From Tatumella sp. JGM91 (GTDB lineage: Bacteria; Pseudomonadota; Gammaproteobacteria; Enterobacterales; Enterobacteriaceae), in the NCBI RefSeq assembly GCF_018257575.1, contig NZ_JAERJP010000004.1:62001-126000 (forward strand): DNA of 64,000 nt. Reading direction: 5' to 3'. Below the pieces are notes generated by a model that saw nothing but the letters and a program-made list of their open reading frames with translations, did no database searches and was not told the origin of the DNA. A program made the position numbers and the translations under genes. This document shows, piece by piece, positions 46,874 to 55,902 of this stretch. Positions within the stretch are counted from its first letter, which is position 1. Each line of letters begins with the position of its first letter.

Positions 46874-49219
46874 ATGTCTGAACCCTGCATACAGCTGTCG
46901 CTGAACAATGGCCTGGCTGTACGGCTATACTCATCAGACGGGTTATCCGCCGCCTCGGCCTGTATCAGGGCCGGGGCCGGCAGTATTCATGAACCTGACC
47001 GCTGGCCGGGACTGGCACATCTGCTGGAACATCTGCTATTCCAGGGCGGTGAGGTATTCCGTGGCCAGCAACGGCTGATGCCCTGGGTAACCGGGCAACA
47101 GGGCAGGGTTAATGCCACAACCGGACTCTGCGATACCCTCTGTTATTTTTCTATTGCTACTGCCGGTTTCCCCGGGGCCCTTGCCCGGCTGCTGGATATG
47201 GTCGCGGCTCCCCTGTTCGATAAGCGGGCGATCAGCCGTGAAATCGGGGTGATTGATGCGGAATATACGATGCTCAGCCGCCATGTTCCGACCCTGATCA
47301 ACGCCTTTTTACGTGAGATGATCAGCCAGCCCGGCGGTTATTCACGTTTTATCGCCGGTAACCGCCAGAGTCTGGACGGGGATATCTCTTTGCTGCAACA
47401 GGCCCTGCGTGAGTTTCATCATCGTTATTATCGCCCTGATAATCTGCAGCTGATCTTACGGGCCCCGTTACCTCTCAGCCAGCTGCGGGCCCTGTTTGAC
47501 AACGCGCTGCTGGCCGCCGGGCTGGCCGGCTGGCTGGCGCCTGCGCCGTATCACCGTCGCCCCCGTGCTGACAAATATTTACTGCCGCAACGGGCAGTCC
47601 GTCCGCCGGCTGTGTTGCAGCTCGACGGAGAGGTTCACCATTGTCTGGATATGATCATCGGTGATCCTGACGGTGAACTGCGGGCAGCGGTGCCACTGCT
47701 TCGCACCCTGATCAGCGATGCCGCACCGGGGTCACTGTTTGATCACTGGCGCAGGCGCGGATTCTGCCGTCAGTTAGCGGTTGAAATTATCAGCGCCGCC
47801 GAAGGATATCTGTGGCTGATGGTCCGTGTGCAACGGCCATCTGCCGGCCCGTTGCCTGCGGGGCAACTGAACGCAGATCTGCGGGCATGGTTACAGCAAC
47901 TGACCAGGTTACCGGCTGCCAGGATCAGACATTATCAGGGGCTGGCATTGCAGCATTTCCGTGCCCTGAACCCGATGGAACAGGTAAGACAGATTGCTTT
48001 AGGTACCGGGCCGTCGGACCGGCCGGTGAAAGCCCTGGCGACAGCCTTGTTACAGGCAATACCCTATGAATTACAGACATCATCCCGCACCTGTAGTGAA
48101 CAGGCGACAGTGTGCGGCTTTGCTTGTCGCTGGCAGCCGCTGATCGATAGCACAGTGACAGATTCTCCGCCGCTGTCGTTTGTCTTTTACCCGCAGACCC
48201 TGAATGCACCGGCGGTAGCCGCCAGCGGCACAACTGTCGGACAATGGCAGCGTTCGGCGGTCTGTGCCCCGGGAGTCCGGATCCTGTTGCGGCCTGCCGA
48301 TGGAACAACCCTGACTCCGGCGCAACTCAGACGGCTGGAAGATGCCCTGTTACCGGTATTCAGCCGAGTCAGTCATGCCGGCGGGGAGAGCGGCATTGCC
48401 TTTTATCACAATATTCCCTGGCTGTTTATTGCCCTGCCGGACAGTGGTGAGGTGCTGGATATTGTCAGCTGGCTGGCGGTGTTGTGGCCGCCATTGACCG
48501 GGGTATCCTCCGCCGCTGAGCCACAACAGATAGTGATCCGCCGTCTGCTGGCTGAATTTCCGTCTCTGTTATTACCGACAACCGCCCGGCCCTGCTGGCA
48601 GGGGGTGATCCAGTGTGATGACCGGGAGCTATTCAACACCCTGATGGCACGTTTACCGCCGCAGGTCGCTGATCTGCCACCTGCCACCGCGACGATATCC
48701 GCCGCGCAAAGTCATCATCACCAGCCGGATAAGGACGCAGATAACGGGATTTTGTTTTTCCTGCCATTACCCGATAACAGCCAGGCCGCAGTGCGAATAG
48801 CAAAGGCACTGGCTGCAATCTATCAGCCGGCGTTTTATCACTGGCTGCGGGAAGAGTTATCGGCTGGTTATGTGGTGTCCTGTCGTTTCGAGCAGTACGG
48901 AGAGATGCCCGGCATCCTGTGTGCTGTCCAGTCACCGGGCTACCCCTGTGATCAGCTGGCAACATGGTGCCGGCAGTTTTTCAAGCGGATGACTCCGCAG
49001 ATTATGCAATTAAGGTTACCGCCAGCGACCGGAGAACAGGCGCCGTTACATGCTGACCGGATAATGGCGCGGATCGGCGAGGAATTATGGCAGGTCAGTG
49101 GCCGGGGAAATCTGCCGTCAGTGGCGGGCAGTGATGAAGTGTTACTGTTACAGCAGTTGCATTTATGGCTGACAGAAAACAGCGACCAGGCATTACAACT
49201 GACCAGTGGCCGCTGGTAA
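46874..49219 (+). CDS. pqqF: M16-family peptidase PqqF
   Basis: A 781-aa insulinase-type zinc protease with the inverted motif HLLEH (49-53) and a downstream Glu in EIGVIDAEY as third ligand. PqqF cuts the modified PqqA to release the linked Glu-Tyr. The N-terminal catalytic half is well preserved; the C-terminal half is more divergent, with a LREELSAGYVVSCRFEQ motif typical of the second M16 lobe. It starts 4 nt after pqqE and closes the operon at a strong terminator. Confidence 0.94.
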   Translation: MSEPCIQLSLNNGLAVRLYSSDGLSAASACIRAGAGSIHEPDRWPGLAHLLEHLLFQGGEVFRGQQRLMPWVTGQQGRVNATTGLCDTLCYFSIATAGFPGALARLLDMVAAPLFDKRAISREIGVIDAEYTMLSRHVPTLINAFLREMISQPGGYSRFIAGNRQSLDGDISLLQQALREFHHRYYRPDNLQLILRAPLPLSQLRALFDNALLAAGLAGWLAPAPYHRRPRADKYLLPQRAVRPPAVLQLDGEVHHCLDMIIGDPDGELRAAVPLLRTLISDAAPGSLFDHWRRRGFCRQLAVEIISAAEGYLWLMVRVQRPSAGPLPAGQLNADLRAWLQQLTRLPAARIRHYQGLALQHFRALNPMEQVRQIALGTGPSDRPVKALATALLQAIPYELQTSSRTCSEQATVCGFACRWQPLIDSTVTDSPPLSFVFYPQTLNAPAVAASGTTVGQWQRSAVCAPGVRILLRPADGTTLTPAQLRRLEDALLPVFSRVSHAGGESGIAFYHNIPWLFIALPDSGEVLDIVSWLAVLWPPLTGVSSAAEPQQIVIRRLLAEFPSLLLPTTARPCWQGVIQCDDRELFNTLMARLPPQVADLPPATATISAAQSHHHQPDKDADNGILFFLPLPDNSQAAVRIAKALAAIYQPAFYHWLREELSAGYVVSCRFEQYGEMPGILCAVQSPGYPCDQLATWCRQFFKRMTPQIMQLRLPPATGEQAPLHADRIMARIGEELWQVSGRGNLPSVAGSDEVLLLQQLHLWLTENSDQALQLTSGRW

Positions 49220-49261
49220 TCAGGGTTCAGTTACCGGCAGTCACTGAACCCTGAACTTTAT
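49220..49261. terminator. Terminator between pqqF and dld
   Basis: Perfect 12-bp stem TCAGGGTTCAGT / ACTGAACCCTGA with an 11-nt loop, followed by ACTTTATTT. It serves pqqF and may also stop the convergent dld. Confidence 0.8.
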
Positions 49262-49272
49262 TTATCCCGGAA

Positions 49273-50970
49273 TTATTTAGCCCAGAATTTTTTACGGCTG
49301 GTTTTACCGATTCCCGGGTTACAGGTATTGGTCGGGTCGAGCTGATGCCAGTGCTGTTGGTGTTCGCAGGAGGCCTGATACAGATGGCCGACATTATGCT
49401 CTGCGGGATAACGTGCGCCGCGTTGTTCCAGATATGCCATCACATCCTGTTTAAACTGGTGTGCATCCACCCCCGGCTTAAGCACGTAGTCCTGGTGGTT
49501 GACAAAGCAGAAGAAATGGCCACAGCAGGAATCGGCCTGAACCTGTGCCGCAAGATGCGGCGGCAGTTCGATGCGCCACTGGCTGTCGTTACGCCGCAGT
49601 GCCACATCGAAAGCCACCAGCCGCTCACTGGTCGGGTAGCCCAGATAATCACAGTAACAAATAGTACAGCCGCCCACCGCAAAACGGATCAGAAAGGCAT
49701 CGGCTGCTTCACGTTTATCACACAGGAAATATTCCCCCGGACGGTGGGCGAAAAATTCGTCCAGCAGGGCAGTGAGCTGCGCAGTCTGCACGGCATCCAC
49801 TTTAATCATCAGGTGATGAACGAACCGCTGGCGATAGGCCATAATGCGTGGCGCAACAAAGGACGGTGTGACCTGGTTAAAGCCCTGGATCAATTTATCG
49901 GTGAAATTATGTGGCAGAAAACGGGCATGTTTTACCCGCACATCCCAGCGCGCTTTATTCGCCATCAGTCCGGGTAATGCCTGCGGGCCCAGCTTACGAA
50001 TAGCAAGGAACATATGTTTGGCATAGCGCAACGTCAGGTCAAAAGCCCCGGCGTGAATATATTCAGCCTGTAAGGGTAATTCATCCATTTTTTCCAGCAG
50101 GAAACGCCGCAACTCTACCAGTTCCGTTTCATCATTACTGCCAATATAAAAGGTACGGGTTTGTTCACTGGCGGCGAACGTCGGCAAGCGGGCGGCAAAT
50201 ACCACGACTTTACCGGCACAGCCTGCACTGTCATATAAATAACGTTTATCGCCGTTAAACCGGGCCGGTGAAGCCGCCTGTGTATCCCGCAGTTGTTTTG
50301 CATAATCGTCGGCCCAGATTTTACCTTCCCAGTCTTCTGCATCGCCGGTGGTATATTCTCGGGTTTCGAGGGCATTAATTATTCTTTCCGGGGTATCCCC
50401 CAGCTGGATCCCCAGATGGTTGACCAGCTCCAGTTGTCCGTCTTCGGTGATGCGCGCAAACAGTGATTTTTCCGTAAATGCCGGGCCGCGGCGGATCAGT
50501 GAACCGCCGGAGTTGTTGCATAACCCGCCAATCACCGACGCACCGATACAGGATGAGCCAATGACCGAATGAGGCTCCCGTTGTAAGGGTTTCAGAGTGT
50601 CTTCAAGCTCAGTCAGCGTCGTGCCGGGGAAAGCGATCACCTGCTGATGATTATCAATTACCTGTACGCCCGTCAGCAGTCTGGTACTGATAATCACGAT
50701 ATCGCGGTCATAATCGTTACCATCGGGCGTTGACCCGCCGGTCACGCCGGTATTGGATGCCTGCATCAGAATAATCACATCTTCTGCCACGCAGACTTTC
50801 AGCAGTTGCCAGAGCTGTAATAATGTCTGAGGCAGTACCACGGCGAGCGCATCACCCTGACCGACACGGAATCCTTTGGTATAAAATGCCTTGTCATCCT
50901 CGCTCACTAAAACCTGTTTATCTCCCGCGATTTCATGCAGCTTGCGGATCAGCTCCTGACGGTTATTCAT
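49273..50970 (-). CDS. dld: Quinone-dependent D-lactate dehydrogenase
   Basis: A 565-aa FAD peripheral membrane enzyme (E. coli Dld 571 aa) oxidising D-lactate to pyruvate and reducing ubiquinone. The FAD-binding domain contains LMQASNTGVTGGSTPNG-like sequence and REPHSVIGSSCIGASVIGGLCNNSGGSL. The C-terminal end PAEHNVGHLYQA...DPTNTCNPGIGKTS is typical. The membrane-binding middle region is less conserved. RBS AGGA precedes the ATG. Two palindromes lie upstream. Confidence 0.94.
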   Translation of the reverse strand: MNNRQELIRKLHEIAGDKQVLVSEDDKAFYTKGFRVGQGDALAVVLPQTLLQLWQLLKVCVAEDVIILMQASNTGVTGGSTPDGNDYDRDIVIISTRLLTGVQVIDNHQQVIAFPGTTLTELEDTLKPLQREPHSVIGSSCIGASVIGGLCNNSGGSLIRRGPAFTEKSLFARITEDGQLELVNHLGIQLGDTPERIINALETREYTTGDAEDWEGKIWADDYAKQLRDTQAASPARFNGDKRYLYDSAGCAGKVVVFAARLPTFAASEQTRTFYIGSNDETELVELRRFLLEKMDELPLQAEYIHAGAFDLTLRYAKHMFLAIRKLGPQALPGLMANKARWDVRVKHARFLPHNFTDKLIQGFNQVTPSFVAPRIMAYRQRFVHHLMIKVDAVQTAQLTALLDEFFAHRPGEYFLCDKREAADAFLIRFAVGGCTICYCDYLGYPTSERLVAFDVALRRNDSQWRIELPPHLAAQVQADSCCGHFFCFVNHQDYVLKPGVDAHQFKQDVMAYLEQRGARYPAEHNVGHLYQASCEHQQHWHQLDPTNTCNPGIGKTSRKKFWAK

Positions 50971-51041
50971 CTATCCTGTCTGCCTTTTATTTTTCATTTT
51001 TGCCTGTGGCGGATTGATTGTGCTGCTTGTTTCGATGACCT

Positions 51042-51103
51042 GCCGCGACGTCCTGCGCTAGCAGTGCGATAACGTCGCGGCCTGCAATATATGAAAGCGC
51101 TTT
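51042..51103. promoter_or_regulatory. Operator candidates upstream of dld
   Basis: GCCGCGACGT (51042-51051) is inverted as ACGTCGCGGC (51072-51081), with a smaller CTGC/GCAG hairpin between. Twelve bases further is GAAAGCGCTTTT, with the palindrome AAAGCGCTTT at 51094-51103, a form typical of LacI-family operators. Both are 70-135 bp before dld. The remaining 220 bp up to the nfsB terminator are AT-rich and show no gene. Confidence 0.45.
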
Positions 51104-51284
51104 TTTGATCAGGAAGAAAGGGGCTAAATAAAAAAAACTTATCGGACTAAAAGAAAATATCTAACAGAACCACAAAAACGCTGTTTTTGTTCTGTTAACT
51201 GATTTATTTAAACAATTGATTAACATTTAATGCCGGAAAGGCAGGGGAGATTCGGCCGCAGAGGACAGGATAAAAGCGACAGGG

Positions 51285-51316
51285 CGGAAAGAATCCCTGC
51301 CGCAGCGGCAGGGATT
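51285..51316 (-). terminator. Terminator after nfsB
   Basis: On the minus strand the perfect stem AATCCCTGCCG / CGGCAGGGATT with a 3-nt loop is followed by CTTTCC, 11 bp beyond the nfsB stop. Confidence 0.75.
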
Positions 51317-51326
51317 GTCATGAAGA

Positions 51327-51971
51327 CTATAGCCGGGTAATGACTTGCTGTTCACTGAAACGTGACTTAGGTAACGTGGCGTTAAAATCTTTTTCACTAT
51401 TAAAGCCAATCGATGCCACCACCAGACTGTGCATGCCTTTTGCTTTCAGTCCGAGCAGTTCATCCATTTTCTGCGGATCAAAACCTTCGATTGGAGTAGC
51501 ATTCAGGTCCAGCGCTGCGGCACCCAGCAGCAGAAAGCCCAGAGAAATATAGGCCTGACGTTCCAGCCAGTGGCGAACATTCTGTTCATCACCGCCGAAG
51601 GCAGCAATATACTGACGGCGGCCATTATCATTAGCTGCTGCGCTGGCGTCATCTTTGAAACGACCATCGGCAGTTTCCCGGGCGTGAACTGCGGCGAGAT
51701 GCGCGTCATCCAGACGGTCAGCTGAGGCAAACACCACTACCATGGCAGCATCACGTACTCTCGGCAGGTTGAATTCGCGGATGGCGGGTAAAATTTTTGC
51801 TTTTCCTTCATCGCTGGTAACCGCAAAAAAATGCCAGGGTTGCAGGTTCAGGGAAGAGGGGCTGTTGCGCAGGAGATCCAGCAATTGCTGCTGTTGTTCA
51901 GCAGTCAGCTTTTTTTGCGGATCATAGGCTTTGGTTGTGTAACGCTGTTTGGCAACCTCGACGATATTCAT
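51327..51971 (-). CDS. nfsB: NfsB-type oxygen-insensitive nitroreductase
   Basis: A 214-aa FMN enzyme of the NAD(P)H nitroreductase / dihydropteridine reductase group (E. coli NfsB 217 aa). RYTTKAYDP, SSLNLQPWHFF, LDLNATPIEGFD and the end DFNATLPKSRF follow the E. coli pattern. It reduces nitroaromatics and quinones in two-electron steps. The 51971 ATG has GGAGG at 8-nt spacing; the longer in-frame start is rejected. Confidence 0.9.
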   Translation of the reverse strand: MNIVEVAKQRYTTKAYDPQKKLTAEQQQQLLDLLRNSPSSLNLQPWHFFAVTSDEGKAKILPAIREFNLPRVRDAAMVVVFASADRLDDAHLAAVHARETADGRFKDDASAAANDNGRRQYIAAFGGDEQNVRHWLERQAYISLGFLLLGAAALDLNATPIEGFDPQKMDELLGLKAKGMHSLVVASIGFNSEKDFNATLPKSRFSEQQVITRL

Positions 51972-52094
51972 CTGGATGACCTCCGGAGTAATGTTAAACA
52001 CTGGCTATATTCAGGCTAAAGTAACAATTTCGTTATCAGACGACCAGTCTAATCCCCGGCTGACGCACTAAAGGTTAAAGGGGCCTCTGACGGG

Positions 52095-52712
52095 TTAAAA
52101 GTATTTATTCGCGATAGTTTTCAGAGTGATATTGTACTTAAGCGACAACAGCCGGATCAGTGTGCAGGTAACGATAGATAGCCAGACACTGTAGTGTTCC
52201 GGAATAATATTAGCAGAACCCAGTAACTCGATAGCCGCACCAATTAATGCCGCACTGGCATAGATCTCTTTGGTAAAAATAACCGGTGTTCTCCCCGCCA
52301 GAATATCCCGCAGACATCCGCCACCGACCGCACTGACACAGCCCATTAAAATAGAGAATTCGATATTTTGCGTATATTGCCAGGCTTTATTTGCACCAAA
52401 GGCGGCAAAAAATCCCAGTCCCAGGGCATCAAAGAACAGGGCCGGTTTTTCGAAAGAGAATACCAGTTTCTGGAAATAAGACAGCAGAGTCATGGCCATA
52501 ATCACGCAGAGCAGGTATTCCACATTCACCAGCCCTGCGGGCGGGGTGGCACCCAGACAGAGATCCCTGATACAGCCGCCGCCAATGGCGGTAACAAATG
52601 ACAGTGCAAAGACACCAAACAGATCGAACCGGTTTCTGACGCCGACAGTAGCCCCACTGAGGGCAAAGACAAAAGTACCGAATAAGTCGATAAAGTGTAA
52701 AAGTAAGCTCAT
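52095..52712 (-). CDS. TRIC/UPF0126-family cation channel-like protein
   Basis: A 205-aa protein with seven predicted membrane helices in two repeats. The repeats carry FVTAIGGGCIRDLCLG and CVSAVGGGCLRDILAG, the glycine-rich pore motif of bacterial TRIC channels (E. coli YadS/YicG). Bacterial TRIC proteins conduct monovalent cations in structural work; the physiological role is unclear. It stands alone, with no terminator found. Confidence 0.9.
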   Translation of the reverse strand: MSLLLHFIDLFGTFVFALSGATVGVRNRFDLFGVFALSFVTAIGGGCIRDLCLGATPPAGLVNVEYLLCVIMAMTLLSYFQKLVFSFEKPALFFDALGLGFFAAFGANKAWQYTQNIEFSILMGCVSAVGGGCLRDILAGRTPVIFTKEIYASAALIGAAIELLGSANIIPEHYSVWLSIVTCTLIRLLSLKYNITLKTIANKYF

Positions 52713-53092
52713 AAATTCTCGATAAACCGGGTTTCAGGCAGTAAAAACAGCACTCCGGCCGCCGCAGGATCTTCTGCCCCGGCAAGGCCATCCGCTCACC
52801 GGGCGCAGGCACAATAAATGTTTCCGGCGAAGAGCGCAATCCTTTGCGTGGCATCGCCTGCGGCTGGTACAGCCGGTGATTTCTCCTGAACAGAGACGGG
52901 CTGAGGTGGCAGGTAAAAGAAGTTACGTCAGGGATCGGGAAAAATCGTGACAGGATGACAGCCAGCCGATACCCTGAAACCAGTAAATATTATGAACGAC
53001 AGACCGGTTTTTTCCGGCAAATGGTTGCCTGCTCAGGCAGCCTCTGATGTTCCCTGCGCCCCCTGAACAGCAGATAAATAGGATAGGTAGTC
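52713..53092. other. Intergenic region before yddG
   Basis: About 380 bp between the divergent TRIC gene and yddG. A minus-strand frame starting MPRKGLRSSPETFIVP runs into the TRIC gene in another frame. I cannot connect it with any family and do not call it. Otherwise I see nothing beyond presumptive promoters. Confidence 0.5.
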
Positions 53093-54013
53093 ATGAATTC
53101 GACAAAAGCGACGGTCATCGGCTTAGCCGCTATTGTGCTTTGGAGTGCCAATGTCGGGCTAATCAAACATGTCAGTGAAGGGTTCGGGGCGGTCAGAGGA
53201 GCTGCGCTGGTATATACCCTGAGTTCGGTGGTGCTGTTACTGACTGTTGGCTTCCCGAAACTCAGAACATTTCCGCGCAGCTACCTGCTGATCGGCAGCT
53301 TACTGTTTGTCAGTTACGAAATCTGCCTGTCCCTGTCGCTGGGTTTTTCACAAAATGCTCAGCAGGCCATCGAAGTCGGGATGGTGAATTATCTCTGGCC
53401 GGCAATGACCGTGGTTCTGGGGATCATTGTAAACCGTCAGCGGGTTCACTGGACAATTTTGCCGGGCATTGGCCTGTCGCTGGCAGGCATTCTTCAGGTA
53501 TTGTCCGGTAACCAGCCGCTCTCCCTGATACAGATAACCCGGCATATTGGAGAAAACCCGTTCAGTTACGGTCTGGCTTTCAGCGGAGCGGTTATCTGGG
53601 CGGTGTACTGTGTTGTCACCCAAAAGCTGGCTCGTGGCAGTAACGGAATTACCTTCTTCTTTATGCTGACTGCGGCCACCCTGTGGGTGAAACAGCTGAG
53701 TTCTTCCGCCAGTCCTTTCAGTGTCAGTCTGCCTGCCACCATAAGCCTGTTACTGGCAGCCCTGGCGTTCGGCCTGGGTTACGCGGCATGGAATATTGGT
53801 ATTCTGCGCGGAAATACCACCTTACTGGCGACTGTTTCTTATTTTATTCCGGTACTGTCAGCGGTACTGGCTTCAGTTATGCTGCACTCCGCCCTGACCC
53901 TTTCATTCTGGCAGGGCACAGGGATGGTCTGCTTTGGTTCTCTGGTTTGCTGGCTGGCAACCCGCAGAAAAAAACCGCCGGTGTCACAGGCGGTGGTGCA
54001 GCAGAACCGGTAA
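53093..54013 (+). CDS. yddG: Aromatic amino acid exporter YddG (DMT family)
   Basis: A 306-aa inner-membrane protein with ten helices in two EamA repeats; E. coli YddG has 293 aa. SLLFVSYEICLSLSLGFSQNAQQAIEVGMVNYLWP is strongly conserved, as are AVYCVVTQKLARGSNG and CWLATRR. It exports aromatic amino acids and is also linked to paraquat export. RBS AGGA is upstream, and a GST gene follows after 23 bp. Confidence 0.92.
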   Translation: MNSTKATVIGLAAIVLWSANVGLIKHVSEGFGAVRGAALVYTLSSVVLLLTVGFPKLRTFPRSYLLIGSLLFVSYEICLSLSLGFSQNAQQAIEVGMVNYLWPAMTVVLGIIVNRQRVHWTILPGIGLSLAGILQVLSGNQPLSLIQITRHIGENPFSYGLAFSGAVIWAVYCVVTQKLARGSNGITFFFMLTAATLWVKQLSSSASPFSVSLPATISLLLAALAFGLGYAAWNIGILRGNTTLLATVSYFIPVLSAVLASVMLHSALTLSFWQGTGMVCFGSLVCWLATRRKKPPVSQAVVQQNR

Positions 54014-54036
54014 ATTGTGACTGACGGAGAATATCG

Positions 54037-54675
54037 ATGATAGAAATCTGGGGACGCAAAACCTCGTCAAATGTACAGGCTGTGATGTGGGCGGTGGCCG
54101 AACTGCAGCAGCATTATAAACGCTATGATATCGGACACAGGTTTGGTGGCAATGATACTCCGGCGTTTCTGGCCATGAACCCCAACGGTACGGTACCCGT
54201 CGTCAGTATCAACGGGGGAACTCCCCTGTGGGAGTCTGGTGCCATTCTGCGTCATCTGGCGGCGCTCTATGGTGACCCGCCGTTCTGGCCGTCTGATGTA
54301 AATCAACGCTGTGTTATCGACCAGTGGGCGGAATGGTCAAAAATTAATATTGCCATTAATTTTACTATGCCGGTGTTCTGGCCCCTGGTGCGTATTCCGG
54401 CGGAACAGCGTGATATGCAGGCACTTACGGTCGCTTTACAGCGGCTGACCCGTTTTCTGAATATTGCAGAGCAACAATTATTGCGTCACCCGTATCTGGC
54501 CGGGCCGGAATTCACTCTGGCTGATATCCAGTTCGGCCATATTTTGTATCGCTATTTTGATCTGGATATCCGGCGGGCAGCATTACCGGCCGTCGAAGCT
54601 TACTACCAGCGACTGACCCGGCGAGCAGCCTACCGTGAACATGTGATGGTCAGCTATCAGGAGTTAGCGGTCTGA
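54037..54675 (+). CDS. Glutathione S-transferase family protein
   Basis: A 212-aa two-domain GST. The thioredoxin-like N-terminal domain has IWGRKTSSNVQAVMW, the cis-proline NGTVPVV and the glutathione contact LWESGAILRHLA. The helical C-terminal domain has GPEFTLADIQFG, the N-capping motif. It may be cotranscribed with yddG (23-bp gap, RBS CGGAG). The substrate is unknown. Confidence 0.9.
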   Translation: MIEIWGRKTSSNVQAVMWAVAELQQHYKRYDIGHRFGGNDTPAFLAMNPNGTVPVVSINGGTPLWESGAILRHLAALYGDPPFWPSDVNQRCVIDQWAEWSKINIAINFTMPVFWPLVRIPAEQRDMQALTVALQRLTRFLNIAEQQLLRHPYLAGPEFTLADIQFGHILYRYFDLDIRRAALPAVEAYYQRLTRRAAYREHVMVSYQELAV

Positions 54676-54740
54676 GGCTGTTTCGTTGCTGATATTTTGT
54701 CCGGATGAGACTGATTCGCATTTTTGGCGTTAAACAATTT

Positions 54741-54780
54741 TCTTAACTCTATTATTCTTAACAGTATAAAATTCTTAAAC
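54741..54780. repeat. Triplicated TCTTAAC-type motif before kdoO
   Basis: TCTTAAC occurs at 54741-54747 and 54756-54762, and TCTTAAAC at 54773-54780, in direct orientation at 15- and 17-bp steps. The last copy abuts the Shine-Dalgarno AAGGAG. The hexamer recalls PmrA half sites (CTTAAK), but the spacing is not the usual 11 bp. Confidence 0.5.
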
Positions 54781-54792
54781 AAGGAGTCAGAA

Positions 54793-55692
54793 ATGCAGAC
54801 CGATACGCTGCGTTATGACGACGTGATATTCACTTTACCTCTGAATGACTGGGCAGATGGCGGGAGTTTCAGCCAGCAGGCCCTGACGGCCCTTGAGCAG
54901 GGCGCAGTTCTTAGCCTGCCACGACTAGGTTTTCCTCTTACTCCGGATGAACAGCCACGTCTGCGGGAGCAAACCGTTCAGCCGGGGCGAAAAAATATCA
55001 GCTACCGCGCTGAGACTGATCAGTTATTTGGTGTCGCCGACAAGGCAGACGAAACGGTGATCCGTCAGTTGCTGCAACGCCATCATCAGGTCTGTCAGCA
55101 GCTGATCGGTAGTCTGCTGCCTGCTTATGTTCCGGTACTGCACACCCCGATTAACACGTTGCGGGTTCATCCGGTAGCGGTGTGGAAGAAAGGCAGTTCA
55201 TGGCGTAAAGATGATACCCGGTTACATGTGGATGCTTTCCCGTCGCGGCCTATCCACGGGGAACGTATCCTGCGCATTTTCACCAATATTAATCCGCACG
55301 GTGAAGCCCGGGTCTGGCGGGTCGGTGAGCCATTTCCGTCGCTGGTCAAACGATTCCTGCCACGGGTGGGGCGTTACCATCCCCTGAGCAGTCTGTTACA
55401 GCAAAAGCTGGGGATCACCAAAAGTTACCGCACCCGTTATGACCATATTATGCTGGGGTTGCACGACGCAATGAAAGCCGATACAGACTACCAGTCATCG
55501 GGTGCACAGCTGGAGGTGAGTTTTCCGCCGGGCAGCAGCTGGATCTGTTTTTCTGATCAAACCCCCCACGCAGCCATGTCGGGGCAGTTTATGCTGGAAC
55601 AGACGTTTCTGTTGCCGGCCAGAGATATGGTAAATCCGCAACATTCTCCCCTGAAAACCCTCGAGACTTTGCTAGGTGCCTCTTTACTCTGA
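54793..55692 (+). CDS. kdoO: Kdo hydroxylase KdoO
   Basis: A 299-aa Fe(II)/2-oxoglutarate/O2-dependent hydroxylase of the KdoO family (PF11004) known from Burkholderia, Yersinia and Serratia. It converts the outer Kdo of lipid A-core to Ko at the membrane. The iron site is seen in RLHVDAFPSRP (His, Asp) and SDQTPHAAMSGQ (His), with INPHGEARVWRVGEPF between. AAGGAG at 54781 fixes the 54793 start; the longer frame is rejected. It may act with the nearby PmrAB system in LPS tailoring. Confidence 0.88.
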   Translation: MQTDTLRYDDVIFTLPLNDWADGGSFSQQALTALEQGAVLSLPRLGFPLTPDEQPRLREQTVQPGRKNISYRAETDQLFGVADKADETVIRQLLQRHHQVCQQLIGSLLPAYVPVLHTPINTLRVHPVAVWKKGSSWRKDDTRLHVDAFPSRPIHGERILRIFTNINPHGEARVWRVGEPFPSLVKRFLPRVGRYHPLSSLLQQKLGITKSYRTRYDHIMLGLHDAMKADTDYQSSGAQLEVSFPPGSSWICFSDQTPHAAMSGQFMLEQTFLLPARDMVNPQHSPLKTLETLLGASLL

Positions 55693-55696
55693 GATA

Positions 55697-55718
55697 TTCC
55701 TGCCCGGCCGGGCAGGAA
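55697..55718 (+). terminator. Perfect 22-bp palindrome after kdoO
   Basis: Two 11-base arms (TTCCTGCCCGG and its complement) meet without a loop spacer 4 bp past the kdoO stop. No T-run follows; a C9 run begins at 55724. It may work as a weak terminator or an mRNA end stabiliser. Confidence 0.45.
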
Positions 55719-55902
55719 CAGTACCCCCCCCCGGGTGTAAATGAACTGTTAATCGTCGATAGTTATTAACTTAGTCACGAACGGCAGAGATCCTGAACAT
55801 TATAGCGTTATTTTTTTGAACTGTGACCAGTGCAGGAGTTTCGGTGATACGTGACGTGGTAACGTATTTTTTCCGGGAATGTACTTATCACAGGACGACA
55901 TA

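Noticed and set aside
52429-52854. Minus-strand 141-codon frame starting MPRKGLRSS
   Set aside because: Two thirds lie inside the TRIC gene in another frame, and the rest matches no family I know.
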